A DNA stretch of 31,388 nucleotides from Arthrobacter sp. (GCA_025464925.1 JAODMS010000196.1:1-31388); one strand, 5' to 3'. Shown: positions 10,593 to 18,814, counted from the stretch's first letter. Numbers and translations are program-made. Notes: a model not told the origin generated them from the sequence alone.

Positions 10593-10711
10593 CTTGGAGG
10601 TGCTGTTACTGCCGGAGTGCCGGCGCCGGAGGCGCCCCCGCCACAGGCGGTTAGCGCCAAGGATGTGCCGAGGATGAGGGCAGTTGCCGCTGCCGTGGGA
10701 CCTAACTTCAT
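10577..10711 (-). pseudogene. Truncated substrate-binding lipoprotein of the ABC transporter (signal peptide only)
   Basis: The ATG at 10711 has AGGAG just upstream and encodes MKLGPTAAATALILGTSLAL followed by TACGGG. This is a clear lipoprotein signal peptide with lipobox L-T-A-C (Cys23). The frame then meets a stop at 10577, 44 codons in total, instead of the roughly 550 residues expected for a peptide-type binding protein. The next sequence in another frame is the end of a permease, so a deletion has removed the binding protein body, the first permease and most of the second. Operator C lies about 108 bases upstream. Confidence 0.8.
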
Positions 10712-10819
10712 TGTTGGCTCCTATGAGTCTGGTGGACGGGTAGCTTTCACGATGACCTGACCGGTTGTGGCGTGTGCCACATCCGCTCCGTGAGACCGAC
10801 GGTACGCATTGTTGCCGTG

Positions 10820-10839
10820 TTTGGCAACCGCTTGTCAAA
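10820..10839. promoter_or_regulatory. LacI-family operator C, upstream of the ABC remnant
   Basis: TTTGGCAACCGCTTGTCAAA shares the operator core found at 2481, 5426 and 12924. It lies between the end of Gfo/Idh 2 (10951) and the truncated binding-protein start (10711), so it would have controlled the ABC transporter and perhaps the downstream isomerase/dehydrogenase pair 1. Confidence 0.78.
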
Positions 10840-10950
10840 ACTATCTCGACAGGTTTGCGGGACTGGATTGGACTGCGGGCAGGCGGAATTGCTTGAAGTG
10901 GGACGCTGCGTGAGGGCACAAGCGGTTTGTGACAGTGGCCGAAAAAAGCT

Positions 10951-11961
10951 TCAGCGTACGGTGTCAAGCGACTCCGGGTAACTTTGCCGGTAGATCTCCT
11001 TGACGATCCGCAGCGACTTCGCGGCCTCGGAAGGGTCAATCCAAAACGGGCCGTCCTCGCCCAGCCGGGCATAGAAATCGGCAATCAGGAGCTCATGGGA
11101 GACGCCCCAGTATGCCCTGCCGCCGGACTCCACCACGCGCTCGGGAACCACCTCGACGCGTCCGTCCTGATGGGTCACTGTGAGGTCGCCGCGCAGGCTC
11201 AGGGTGGCCTGCTCCGTGACGATGTCCAGGGTCACCGGGGCGTTCACCGCATTGGCCAGGGTGGCATAGAAAGCACTCCGGGCACCGCCGGCATGCTGGG
11301 CCACGAACTCGGCGGTGTCTTCGACGTCGATGGTTCCGCCCAGGAAGCGCGTTGAGGCGTTGCCGCTCAGCGACACGACGTCGCCCACCAGCCACTGCAG
11401 CAGGTCCACTGTGTGGATGGCCTGGTTCATCATCAGGCCGCCGCCGCCGCCGGCCCAACTCCCGCGCCATGGCCGGTCCAGGTAATACCCGGGACTCCGC
11501 TGCCACATCACGGTGGCTGACGCGCCAAGGACAGCGCCGAGCTCACCGGAGGACAGAAGTGCGTGCATGGCCTGGACCGTGGCGTTGTACCGGTTCTGGA
11601 AGCACACGGCGATCTTGGCGCGGCTGGCAGCGGCGGCCTCCATCAGCCGGTTTCCCTCGGCCAGGGTGTGCGCCAGCGGTTTTTCCATGATGACGTTGAC
11701 GCCGCGCTCCAGGCAGTCGGCTGCCAGCGACGCATGCTGGTCGTGCGGGGTGCTGATGTGGACCACGTCCGGCTGCTGCTCCGCAAGCAGGCTGAGGTGG
11801 TCCGAGAAGCCCGGCACGCCATAGGCGACCACTGCCGCAGCAAGCCGTCCCGGGTCCGTGTCGCAGACCGCGACAAGTTCGACGTCGTCAAGCTTTGAGA
11901 TGGCCGCGAAGTGCACGGACGACACGTCCCCGCAGCCGATTACGGCCGCCCTCACTGTCAT
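10951..11961 (-). CDS. Gfo/Idh/MocA-family NAD(P)-dependent oxidoreductase 2
   Basis: The 336-residue protein starts MTVRAAVIGCGDVSSVHF, a Rossmann nucleotide-binding motif, followed by the family EKPLAHT signature (near 93-99). The catalytic-domain motif GGGGLMMNQAIHTVDLLQW contains the conserved His. It is a paralogue of Gfo/Idh 1 but clearly diverged. Its ATG at 11961 overlaps the stop of the TIM-barrel isomerase 2 in the string ATGA, so both are translated from one message. The longer open frame to 12279 is antisense-like in composition and is rejected. Likely role: oxidation of a sugar or glycoside hydroxyl in the same pathway as the uronide genes; substrate unknown. Confidence 0.88.
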   Translation of the reverse strand: MTVRAAVIGCGDVSSVHFAAISKLDDVELVAVCDTDPGRLAAAVVAYGVPGFSDHLSLLAEQQPDVVHISTPHDQHASLAADCLERGVNVIMEKPLAHTLAEGNRLMEAAAASRAKIAVCFQNRYNATVQAMHALLSSGELGAVLGASATVMWQRSPGYYLDRPWRGSWAGGGGGLMMNQAIHTVDLLQWLVGDVVSLSGNASTRFLGGTIDVEDTAEFVAQHAGGARSAFYATLANAVNAPVTLDIVTEQATLSLRGDLTVTHQDGRVEVVPERVVESGGRAYWGVSHELLIADFYARLGEDGPFWIDPSEAAKSLRIVKEIYRQSYPESLDTVR

Positions 11962-12806
11962 GAGAACGTCACCCCGTTCTTGGCGGCGAGCCCGGCGAAG
12001 GCCCGGGCCGCGACGCCGAACGCCACCGGGCCGGAAAAACCGCCCAGTTCGTGGGTACTGGCCAGGTGCGGTTCGAGCGAGGCGAACCCGCCGAATCCGT
12101 CGGCCTTCAGTGCGGCGATGGTGGCGTCCAGCTCGCCGTCGCCCTCCCCTGCAGGCACCACCTCGCCGGTCGCCAGGATCGCGTCCTTCACCTGGAAGTA
12201 CTCCAGGTAGGGGCGCAACATCGCGTAGCCCTCGGTGTACGGCTTGACACCCACCTGGACGAAGTTGGCGTTGTCCCACGCGATCCGCAATGCCGGGGAA
12301 TTCACGGACTCCATGATGTCCAGCACCCGCTCCGGGGTATCACCGTAGATGCCTTTTTCGTTTTCATGAAGGAGTACGACGCCGGCTTCCGCGGCTTCCG
12401 CTGCCAGCGTCACCATCCGGGTCAGAACATCGTCGCGGACGTCCGCCTGGCTCTGCCCGGCACCGCGGTAGAACGAGAAAATGCGAACGTAGCGAGTGTC
12501 CAGTGCCTTCGCAACGCCAATGATCCGGCGGAGGCGTTCCAGCTCGTGCTCCACCGGAAGGCTGACGTCCACTTTCCCGATCGGGCTCGCCACCGCCGAA
12601 ACCTTGAGGCCCTTTTCATCGAGGATGCCTCTGAGGGTGGCCACCTGGCCGGGTTTCAATTCAGAGACGTTGATGCCCCAGGCGCTGCGGACTTCGATAT
12701 GGCTGGCGCCCAGGGCCAGCAGCACAGCCGCCTGCACGGCCGGGTCCGGGTCCACTTCGTCGCCGAATCCGGAGAGCGGCCAGACTGCGGTCAATACTTC
12801 GGTCAT
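11958..12806 (-). CDS. Sugar phosphate isomerase/epimerase-like TIM-barrel protein 2
   Basis: The 282-residue xylose isomerase-like TIM-barrel protein has LLHENEKGIYG, LRIAWDNANF and FQVKDA at positions where the family places metal ligands (Glu, Asp, Lys/Asp), and a late FASLEPHL with Glu and His. AAGGAGT stands about 6 bases before the ATG at 12806. It overlaps Gfo/Idh 2 by ATGA and reads away from operator D. It is only distantly similar to TIM-barrel protein 1, so the two pairs probably do not do the same job. Alternatives are hydroxypyruvate isomerase or a keto-glycoside lyase/epimerase; the sequence alone does not decide. Confidence 0.85.
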   Translation of the reverse strand: MTEVLTAVWPLSGFGDEVDPDPAVQAAVLLALGASHIEVRSAWGINVSELKPGQVATLRGILDEKGLKVSAVASPIGKVDVSLPVEHELERLRRIIGVAKALDTRYVRIFSFYRGAGQSQADVRDDVLTRMVTLAAEAAEAGVVLLHENEKGIYGDTPERVLDIMESVNSPALRIAWDNANFVQVGVKPYTEGYAMLRPYLEYFQVKDAILATGEVVPAGEGDGELDATIAALKADGFGGFASLEPHLASTHELGGFSGPVAFGVAARAFAGLAAKNGVTFS

Positions 12807-12923
12807 GGAAAACTCCTTGGGTTAGGCCGCAGCTGGCGGCAGCCGTCGGATCCGGCTTCCACGGGCGGTGACTCAGTTCACACACTTCAAGTGTTGGTGC
12901 CAGTCTAGTTGGCCCCGGAGAAT

Positions 12924-12943
12924 TATGACAACCGGTTGCCAAA
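12924..12943. promoter_or_regulatory. LacI-family operator D between isomerase 2 and lacI2
   Basis: TATGACAACCGGTTGCCAAA has the same CG-centred core as operators A-C. It lies in the divergent intergenic region, 117 bases before the isomerase 2 start and 95 bases before the lacI2 start, so it could act on both promoters. Confidence 0.78.
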
Positions 12944-13038
12944 GTTCTTGGCCGTGTGGCGTCTTGACCCAGCGGCCTCACGGCCTGAGCCAGAGGGCAA
13001 CTTGCGGTGCCGGGTCACCACGTACAGAGGGGAGTGCC

Positions 13039-14063
13039 ATGGCTGCACAGGCCGGTATCAACCGTCCCGCTACTATCCACGACATCGCAGCGATGTGCGG
13101 AGTGGCCGCATCAACGGTTTCCCGGGCGCTTTCGACGCCGGAGCGGGTGAATGTCCGCACGCGGGAGCGCATCGAGGCCGCGGCAGCGCAGCTCCGCTAC
13201 ACTCCCAACAGCCAGGCCAAGGCATTGAGCTCGGGCCGGACCGGCGCCGTGGGAGTGCTGGTTCCGGACATCACCAACCCCTTCTATTTCGACCTCATCA
13301 GGGGCACGCAGCTCCAGCTCAAGGCTGCCGGCTACACCCAGTTGCTGATGGACACGGAGGAGTCGGACGAAGTTGAAGCCAGCGCAAGGGAGCCGACGGG
13401 GTCATTGTTGCGGCCTCGAGGCTGAGTGGTGATGACCTGCTTGCCGCTGCGGCGAAGATGCCCATGGTGACGGTCAACCGGGATGTTTCCGGCGTGCCCG
13501 CCGTCATCATCGACACACCGACGGCGACCAGCCAAGCCCTTGATCATTTAATCTCGCTGGGCCACACCCGGGTGGCCTACATAGCGGGTCCGGTCACTTC
13601 CCAGTCCAGCACACGGCGCTGGGCTGCCCTTTCCGAAGCCGCGGACGAGCGCGGGGTCGAAGTCCGTAATCTCGGGCCGTTCGCGCCGAAGACGCAATCG
13701 GGCGCGGCCGCGGCGGATGCCGCCGTCCACAGCGGTGTGACACCGTGCATCGCCTTCAACGACCTGATCGCGATCGGGATCGGGATGCTCCAGCGTCTCC
13801 GCGAACGCGGCCTCCGGGTCCCGGAGGACATGAGCATCGTAGGCTGCGACGACATCTTCGGAGCTGACTTCTGCAACCCGCCCCTTACGACCATGACCTC
13901 CCCGATCGAGCAGGTCGGACGCGTGGCCGTGTCGATGCTGCTCGCCCAGCTCCATCCCCCCTCCGGCGGCACTGCCCGCAGCCGGTCCGTGATGCCCACC
14001 CACCTCACGGTCCGCGGCTCGACGGGACCCACTGCGGACAAGCCGGCAGTCCCTTACCCCTAG
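13039..14063 (+). pseudogene. LacI/GalR-family regulator 2, frameshifted
   Basis: The ATG at 13039 has a good ribosome site (AGGGGAG). It begins a typical LacI protein: helix-turn-helix ATIHDIAAMCGVAASTVSRA (11-30), then VGVLVPDITNPFYFDLIRG. At about 13380-13395 the frame breaks after DEVEASA and hits a stop at 13425. The remainder of the effector domain continues in another frame from ADGVIVAASRLSGDD, through VTVNRDVSGVP and VGCDDIFGADFCNPPLTT, to a stop at 14063. A short deletion explains both halves. It is a paralogue of regulator 1, sharing DDIFGADF and the recognition-helix run STVSRALS. Unless the break is a sequence error, only a 128-residue DNA-binding fragment is made. Confidence 0.85.
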
Positions 14064-14361
14064 GATCGCTCCGCGCAGCCGGCTGTTCGCCGCGGCCTTC
14101 ACCAAGGCCATCACCGGGGTCCTGCCGGCCTGGCGCCGGGTGGTCCCCACCGCCGTGCTGCCGGGCATCCCGGTGCCGGTGTTCTCCTCGTCCCTGGCCT
14201 ACGACGACGGCCTGCGCCGCAAGCGCCTCCCCGCGGCCCTGATCCAGGGCCAGCGCGACCTCTTCGGCGCCCACACCTACGGCCGCACCGAGACGGAAGG
14301 CACGTTCCACACCCTCTGGGGCGAAGACAAGTCCGAGATCGAAGCCGTAGACACCCACTAG
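14062..14361 (+). pseudogene. gnd: 6-phosphogluconate dehydrogenase, C-terminal fragment
   Basis: The frame starting right at the lacI2 stop reads FAAAFTKAITGVLPAWRRVV and then VFSSSLAYDDGLRRKRLPAA, LIQGQRDLFGAHTYGRT and GTFHTLW. These are the conserved last 90 or so residues of decarboxylating 6-phosphogluconate dehydrogenase, including the C-terminal substrate-binding tail. The roughly 380 upstream residues are absent and no start codon with a ribosome site precedes it. A deletion or rearrangement has joined the end of gnd to the end of lacI2. Not functional as it stands. Confidence 0.85.
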
Positions 14362-14530
14362 GCCCTTTGGGATCCGGAAGGTCCGGGCGATATCTGGCGA
14401 CGCCTGGCGGAGAGGAAAGCAGTGAAGCGGGCCTTCAGTGTCGTTGACCGTAAAAATGTTGATGCCGCCGAATACCACGACCGGGTGCCTGTGATGATTT
14501 GGGCATCGCGGGCTGCCGGCGGGGTAGGAG

Positions 14531-14932
14531 TCAGTGCTCGAGGTTGTCGGGGTCGAACTGGCTCAACGGAGTACCGCCGAAGTTCGCTTGGTCGTCGCTA
14601 GCATCCGCCTCATCGCCGGTGGGGACCTCACCGAAATCGACGTCGGCAACCGCCTCACCAATGGTCGGCACGTCCATCGTCCCCTGCGTTTCATCACGCA
14701 GGGTCTGCTCGCTCAGGAAGTCCTCTTCCTCTCCCGAAACCGCCTCCTCCTGCAGAAGGGGGTCCTCCTGCCACCGGTCGGGGTTGTTCTCCGCGGCACC
14801 CGGGTAATTGTCCGGCTCTCCGGAAACAGGGTCGAGTTCCAACGAGGAAGCAGCACCGGGGGTCTCGTCAAGCAGGATGTCGTCATCCTGGACAACCTCG
14901 AGTTCTTCGTCGGGAAGGTTATCTTCGCTCAT
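14531..14932 (-). CDS. Small acidic protein of unknown function
   Basis: The 133-residue product is strongly acidic (Asp and Glu throughout, for example EELEVVQDDDILLDE) with no signal peptide, membrane segment or Cys. Such low-complexity acidic proteins are common in Arthrobacter; no function is recognised. The open frame reaches 15139, but the ATG at 14932 is preceded by AAAGG and the upstream extension overlaps the divergent LysR gene. A TATGCT box at 14973-14978 on the minus strand is a possible -10 element. It is divergent from the LysR gene with about 156 bases between them. Confidence 0.6.
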   Translation of the reverse strand: MSEDNLPDEELEVVQDDDILLDETPGAASSLELDPVSGEPDNYPGAAENNPDRWQEDPLLQEEAVSGEEEDFLSEQTLRDETQGTMDVPTIGEAVADVDFGEVPTGDEADASDDQANFGGTPLSQFDPDNLEH

Positions 14933-15088
14933 CGTGACGCCTTTCTGTGGATCGGCTTTGCAGGCAAAACTAAGCATACTGATGAAACGGGTCGGACCGC
15001 GAGCCCCGTAACGGGATCGACCCACCGGCATTAGGTCCTTGGGCAACCTCCATTCCGCATCGCGTCCGTCTTGCGGTAAACCAAGACC

Positions 15089-16006
15089 ATGATCTTCAGT
15101 CAGCTCGAATTCATGGTGGCCCTGGCGAGGGAACGCCACTTTGCCCGCGCGGCCCAGGTTTGTTCGGTCTCCCAGCCGGCGCTGTCGGAAGGGATCCGCA
15201 AGCTTGAGGACGAGCTCGCGGTACCTCTGATCCGCCGCGCCAACAGATTCGAAGGCCTTACCGCCGAGGGCGAGCAGGTCGTCATGTGGGCCAGGCGCAT
15301 TCTCGCGGACCGCGACGCCCTGACCGACAAGATCGGCGCCATGCGGGAGGGCGTCGCGGGCAGTCTACGACTCGGCTCCATCCCCACGGCAACCGCTGCA
15401 GCTTCCCTGCTGACCGTCCCGTTTTGCGCCCGTCATCCGAAGGCGCTGGTCCATGTCCTCTCGGACCTGAGGTCCGACGACGTGCTTCGACTGCTGTCCG
15501 ACTATGAGATTGACGCAGGCATCACCTACATTGATGACGGCATTTCCGACGGCGTCCGCGTCACCCCGCTCTATGTCGAAAGCTACGTCCTGCTCACCTC
15601 CGCGGCAGAGTCTCCAATCCGAACGGAAGCGACCTGGGCTGAGGCGGCAGCACTCCCCCTGTGCCTGCTGGACAAGGCGATGCAGGGCCGGTGCCGCTTT
15701 GATGAGGTGTTCCGCGCCGTCGGTCTCCAACCCGAGCCGCGGGTCGAAACGAATTCGGTGGCGTCTCTCTTTAGCCAGGTGGCCTTTGGCCCGTGGGCGA
15801 CGATCATCCCGGCGGCCTGGCTGCACGTCTTCGGTGTCCCAAAAGGCATGCGCGCCCTGCGCCTGGTCGGCCCGGAACTACAAGCTCGGATCGGGCTCGT
15901 CACACTGGGCCGCGAGCCACCCAGCATCATGGCCGAGGCACTGGTGGCGACGGCCCGCGAGACCGATTTCACAGTCCTGGAGAAACCCGCCTTCCGCCAG
16001 CACTAA
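15089..16006 (+). CDS. LysR-family transcriptional regulator
   Basis: The 305-residue protein has an N-terminal winged helix-turn-helix (FARAAQVCSVSQPALSEGIR, about 18-37, then LEDELAVPLIRRANR) and a two-lobed effector domain from about residue 90 (GSLRLGSIPTATA). The length and layout are standard for LysR-type regulators, of the CynR/OxyR-like branch. No clear ribosome site precedes the ATG at 15089. It reads divergently from the acidic-protein gene, the classical LysR target arrangement, and is followed after 138 bases by the small repeat-protein gene. Its inducer is unknown. Confidence 0.9.
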   Translation: MIFSQLEFMVALARERHFARAAQVCSVSQPALSEGIRKLEDELAVPLIRRANRFEGLTAEGEQVVMWARRILADRDALTDKIGAMREGVAGSLRLGSIPTATAAASLLTVPFCARHPKALVHVLSDLRSDDVLRLLSDYEIDAGITYIDDGISDGVRVTPLYVESYVLLTSAAESPIRTEATWAEAAALPLCLLDKAMQGRCRFDEVFRAVGLQPEPRVETNSVASLFSQVAFGPWATIIPAAWLHVFGVPKGMRALRLVGPELQARIGLVTLGREPPSIMAEALVATARETDFTVLEKPAFRQH

Positions 16007-16143
16007 TAGCCGCAGGTTATCAAACCATTGGCCGTTCCTCTTTGATGCCTTTCGCCAAATTGGCATTAACTAGACTCCGGGCGCAAACGATCCGGCAAAG
16101 GCCGGTCCCCGGCGCCGCCTCCCAAATCGCTAGGAGCTTTTCC

Positions 16144-16395
16144 TTGACCATTCTGACCCAGTCCGACCGCCCCGGCGCCTACACCGAAACAGACGGGGCC
16201 CCCCGGACTCCGCGCACGCACCCGGTACGCGTCGGCAGCTATGTCGACACGGACGTCCTCTCACGCGTCGCCAGCGGCTCGAACCGCCCGGGCAGCTACA
16301 CCAACACTGATGTCCTCACACGGCTGGTCCCCGGCTCGGGGTTGCCTGGCAGCTATGCAGACACCGACACAACTGCCGTTCCGCGGCGGGCGTAA
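16144..16395 (+). CDS. Small protein with GSYxxTD repeats, TTG start
   Basis: AGGAG at 16132-16136 stands seven bases before a TTG at 16144, which opens an 83-residue protein beginning MTILTQSDRPGAYTETDGAP. The unit (P/V)G(S/A)YxxTD occurs four times: PGAYTETD, VGSYVDTD, PGSYTNTD and PGSYADTD. The middle copies lie in a longer repeat ending in VL(S/T)R. There is no signal peptide or Cys; Tyr, Thr and Asp dominate. No family with a known function is recognised. The well-placed ribosome site, in-frame repeats and terminator downstream argue for a real gene, despite the non-ATG start. Confidence 0.68.
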   Translation: MTILTQSDRPGAYTETDGAPRTPRTHPVRVGSYVDTDVLSRVASGSNRPGSYTNTDVLTRLVPGSGLPGSYADTDTTAVPRRA

Positions 16396-16497
16396 CATTC
16401 CTCGCTCGGCCTGACCCAGGTCGGATGCGGGATCGTTCCCGAATTACTGAAGATCCTCCGCTCGATCAACGACGGCGGGCCCTGATATAGACAGACA

Positions 16498-16537
16498 GTG
16501 AGAAGCAGCCCTGCCGGTTGGCGGGGCTGCTTCTCAC
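16498..16537. terminator. Bidirectional hairpin terminator
   Basis: An 18-base left arm, GTGAGAAGCAGCCCTGCC (16498-16515), pairs with 16520-16537 across a GGTT loop, with a single G-U pair. It lies between two convergent genes, the repeat-protein gene ending at 16395 and the minus-strand gene ending at 16544, and so can serve both. T-runs are weak. Confidence 0.8.
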
Positions 16538-16543
16538 TCTGGG

Positions 16544-16915
16544 TTAGGTGTCGGATCTGATTCGGTTCTTCCAATGATGGTGCTCGTGGATCCGGCGCAG
16601 CGGGCCGCCGTGGTCAGGACGTTCCACCCGCCAGCTTCGGATAGGAGGGGGTGTCGGTACTACGGGGTCTTGGTTCTGTTCGGTAGTTGCCGGTGCTTTG
16701 CGGTCGATCATGGTGAGGCACATTGCTCGTATCGTATCCGTGGGGTCCACTCCCACACTGATCATCAAAGAGATCAGCTCGTCCTCTGTCAGGTCGCTCT
16801 CCAACGTCTGGTGGAGGCGGTTCAGGTCCAGCCCTTCAAGCAGCGGGTTGTGTTCGTTTTGAGCGGCGATGACGCCTTCGAGCAGGTGGTTCTTCATCTG
16901 TTCGGTCAGTTGCAT
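16544..16915 (-). CDS. Hypothetical protein
   Basis: The 123-residue protein begins MQLTEQMKNHLLEGVIAAQN and has a helical N-terminal half with an acidic segment (ESDLTEDELISLMISVGVDP), then a Pro-, His- and Arg-rich tail. GGAG lies about 9 bases before the ATG at 16915; the frame extends to 16999 but with no better start. No family is recognised. It ends at the strong hairpin at 16498-16537, which supports a genuine transcription unit. It might be a helical adaptor or a small regulator, but that is only a guess from composition. Confidence 0.5.
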   Translation of the reverse strand: MQLTEQMKNHLLEGVIAAQNEHNPLLEGLDLNRLHQTLESDLTEDELISLMISVGVDPTDTIRAMCLTMIDRKAPATTEQNQDPVVPTPPPIRSWRVERPDHGGPLRRIHEHHHWKNRIRSDT

Positions 16916-17464
16916 CGGTATTCTCCGTAGGCAGATAGTCAACGGGTTCGTTCCTGTGCATTGGCACCTCCCCATCGTGACTGGCCGCCTAGCTACCATC
17001 TAGTAGCCGTTCAAAGGGTTACCTCGGGGCGTCATACGAAATATAGCCGACGCAAAACCGGAACGAATGGCCCTGCTCAGACCTCGTATAGAGGTCGACC
17101 GCGGCGTTGGCCTGAACACGACACGACTATCTCCTCCCTCCGGCTGGTCCCCGCGGTCCGCGCCGCAGTAGGACAGCCACGTCCCTGGTCCGAATCAGCC
17201 GTCCACATAAGCCGGTCCCCCGCCACGACACCTTCCGCCCGCTCCCCCGCCGCGAAAAATTTCTCATCTTCGAAGTCGCCTGCACCAGCAATGACTCGTT
17301 CCTCCAGTCCCGCATGCACCCCCATGGCGCAAGAGAGGGAAGACACCGGAGCCATGTTCAAAGACATGGGGGTCGCGAACCCCTGCCCCAGGGCGCGCCG
17401 TGGTAACAGCTAGAGGACAAGCTCCCCGGAGGGGTGTCTGTTCGCGCTTCCGCGGTGCCGCCCT
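16916..17464. other. Stretch without a supported gene
   Basis: Several frames are open on both strands, including a minus-strand frame 17077-17367 with a plausible residue mix, but none has a ribosome site, a recognised family or a convincing start. No RNA gene or repeat was seen. It separates the hypothetical gene from the formamidase operon. Confidence 0.5.
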
Positions 17465-17487
17465 CCGGACAGCGAGGTGCTGTCCGG
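17465..17487 (-). terminator. Hairpin downstream of fmdA
   Basis: CCGGACAGC (17465-17473) and GCTGTCCGG (17479-17487) form a perfect 9-bp stem with a 5-base loop, about 36 bases past the fmdA stop. No T-run follows, so it may be a Rho-aided terminator or 3'-end stabiliser. Confidence 0.45.
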
Positions 17488-17522
17488 GACGTGGCCGGTC
17501 TTGGGCCGGTAGTAGCGGCAGC

Positions 17523-18779
17523 TCATCTGTTGCTTGCTTTCGGCACTCCGATGCCTGGGTCAACTTTATGGGGGCCGGCAGCTGAGGGGCGCACATCGAA
17601 GTCGAAGATGGCCGTCGGGATGTAGACCGTGGAACAGGAATTCGGGATGTCGACGACGCCGGAGAGGCGCCCTTCGATGGGTACTGCTCCCAGAATTATG
17701 TAGGCCTGTTCCCTGCTGTAGCCGAATCGACTGAGGTAGTCGATAGCGTGGAGGCATGCCCGCTGATAGGAAAGGTGTGAGTCGAGGTAGCGTTGCTCGC
17801 CGTCCAGAGTCACCGAGGTGCCGGAGAATGCCAGCCATTGGCTGAATTGAGGGTCGACGTTGCCGGGCATGAAGATGGCGTTTTCGCTCACGCCGTAGGT
17901 TTCCATGCCACCCTTGATGATCTCGACCCTGAGGTCTAAGAAACCGCCCATCTCGATCGCTCCGCAGAAGGTAATCTCACCGTCTCCCTGCGAGAAATGC
18001 AGGTCGCCCATGGAAAGGTTGGCCCCGTCGACAAATACGGGGTAGAAAATGCGGGTGCCCTTGGACATGTTCTTGATGTCCTGGTTTCCCCCGTTTTCCC
18101 GTGGAGGGGCGGTCCTGGCGGCTTCCGCGGCCACCCTGTCGAATTCCGAAGACGCCAGATGGCCCAGCACCGCGTGTTCGGCCTCGGGCGGCAGAGCCAG
18201 AGGTGGGACCCTGTTCGGGTTCGTGGCGATCAGGTCGCCTTCACGCTTGTTCCATTTCGCGAGCAGCTGGGCTGAGGGTGCTGTTCCCATCAGCCCGGGG
18301 TGGATCAGCCCGGTAAAGGAAATACCCGGCACGTGCCGGGATGTCGCGATTTGTCCGGTGAAGTCCCAGATGGCTTTGTAGGCGTCGGGAAACTGTTCGG
18401 TGAGGAATCCGCCGCCGTTGCTGGTCGCGAAGATCCCGGTGTAGCCCCAGCCTTGTCCGGCCAGGGGGCCGAAATCCTCCTGCGGGATGGGGCCGACGTC
18501 CAGAATGTCCACCACCAGCAAGTCACCGGGCTGGGCGCCCTCGACAGCGAAGGGACCGCTGAGTTTGTGAACTGTCAGCAGCGGGGCGTTGAGGATGTCC
18601 TCGGCGGAGTCGTCGTTTACGATCGCGCCGTCGAACCATTCCCGGCAGTCCACACGGAAGGATTCACCGGGTTTAACAGTGGCTACAGGGGGAACTTCTG
18701 GGTGCCATCGGTTGTGCCCGATCTTTTCCTGATCCTCGAACTTCTTGCTGGAGTCCAGGGTAAATATCTTTGCTGGCAT
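17523..18779 (-). CDS. fmdA: Formamidase (FmdA/AmdA acetamidase family)
   Basis: The 418-residue protein matches Methylophilus-type FmdA (about 407 residues) throughout and hydrolyses formamide to formate and ammonia. Recognisable blocks are GHNRWHPEVPPVATVKPGES near the start, GDLLVVDILDVGPIP, FTGLIHPGLMGTAPS, the conserved MGDLHFSQGDGEITFCGAIE and the C-terminal VDIPNSCSTVYIPTAIFDFD. AAAGGAG stands just before the ATG at 18779. It is the last gene of an amiS-fmdB-fmdA unit, so substrate uptake, hydrolysis and possibly regulation are encoded together. Closely related acetamidases act on longer amides; the fmdB neighbour favours formamide. Confidence 0.92.
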   Translation of the reverse strand: MPAKIFTLDSSKKFEDQEKIGHNRWHPEVPPVATVKPGESFRVDCREWFDGAIVNDDSAEDILNAPLLTVHKLSGPFAVEGAQPGDLLVVDILDVGPIPQEDFGPLAGQGWGYTGIFATSNGGGFLTEQFPDAYKAIWDFTGQIATSRHVPGISFTGLIHPGLMGTAPSAQLLAKWNKREGDLIATNPNRVPPLALPPEAEHAVLGHLASSEFDRVAAEAARTAPPRENGGNQDIKNMSKGTRIFYPVFVDGANLSMGDLHFSQGDGEITFCGAIEMGGFLDLRVEIIKGGMETYGVSENAIFMPGNVDPQFSQWLAFSGTSVTLDGEQRYLDSHLSYQRACLHAIDYLSRFGYSREQAYIILGAVPIEGRLSGVVDIPNSCSTVYIPTAIFDFDVRPSAAGPHKVDPGIGVPKASNR

Positions 18780-18814
18780 TTCAACTCCTTTGACTGGCGC
18801 CGCTCCGGTGTTGG

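Noticed and set aside
10712..11084. N-terminal extension of the permease/ATPase frame
   Set aside because: The upstream part crosses operator C and the end of Gfo/Idh 2 and has no protein-like content; the frame is open by chance.
14430..14530. Possible SRAP-type scrap (AEYHDRVPVM on the plus strand)
   Set aside because: It recalls the HDRMPV motif of SRAP proteins, but only about ten residues match and nothing else around supports it.
17077..17367. 96-codon minus-strand frame downstream of fmdA
   Set aside because: Residue mix is plausible, but there is no ribosome site, no recognised family, and a hairpin separates it from fmdA.
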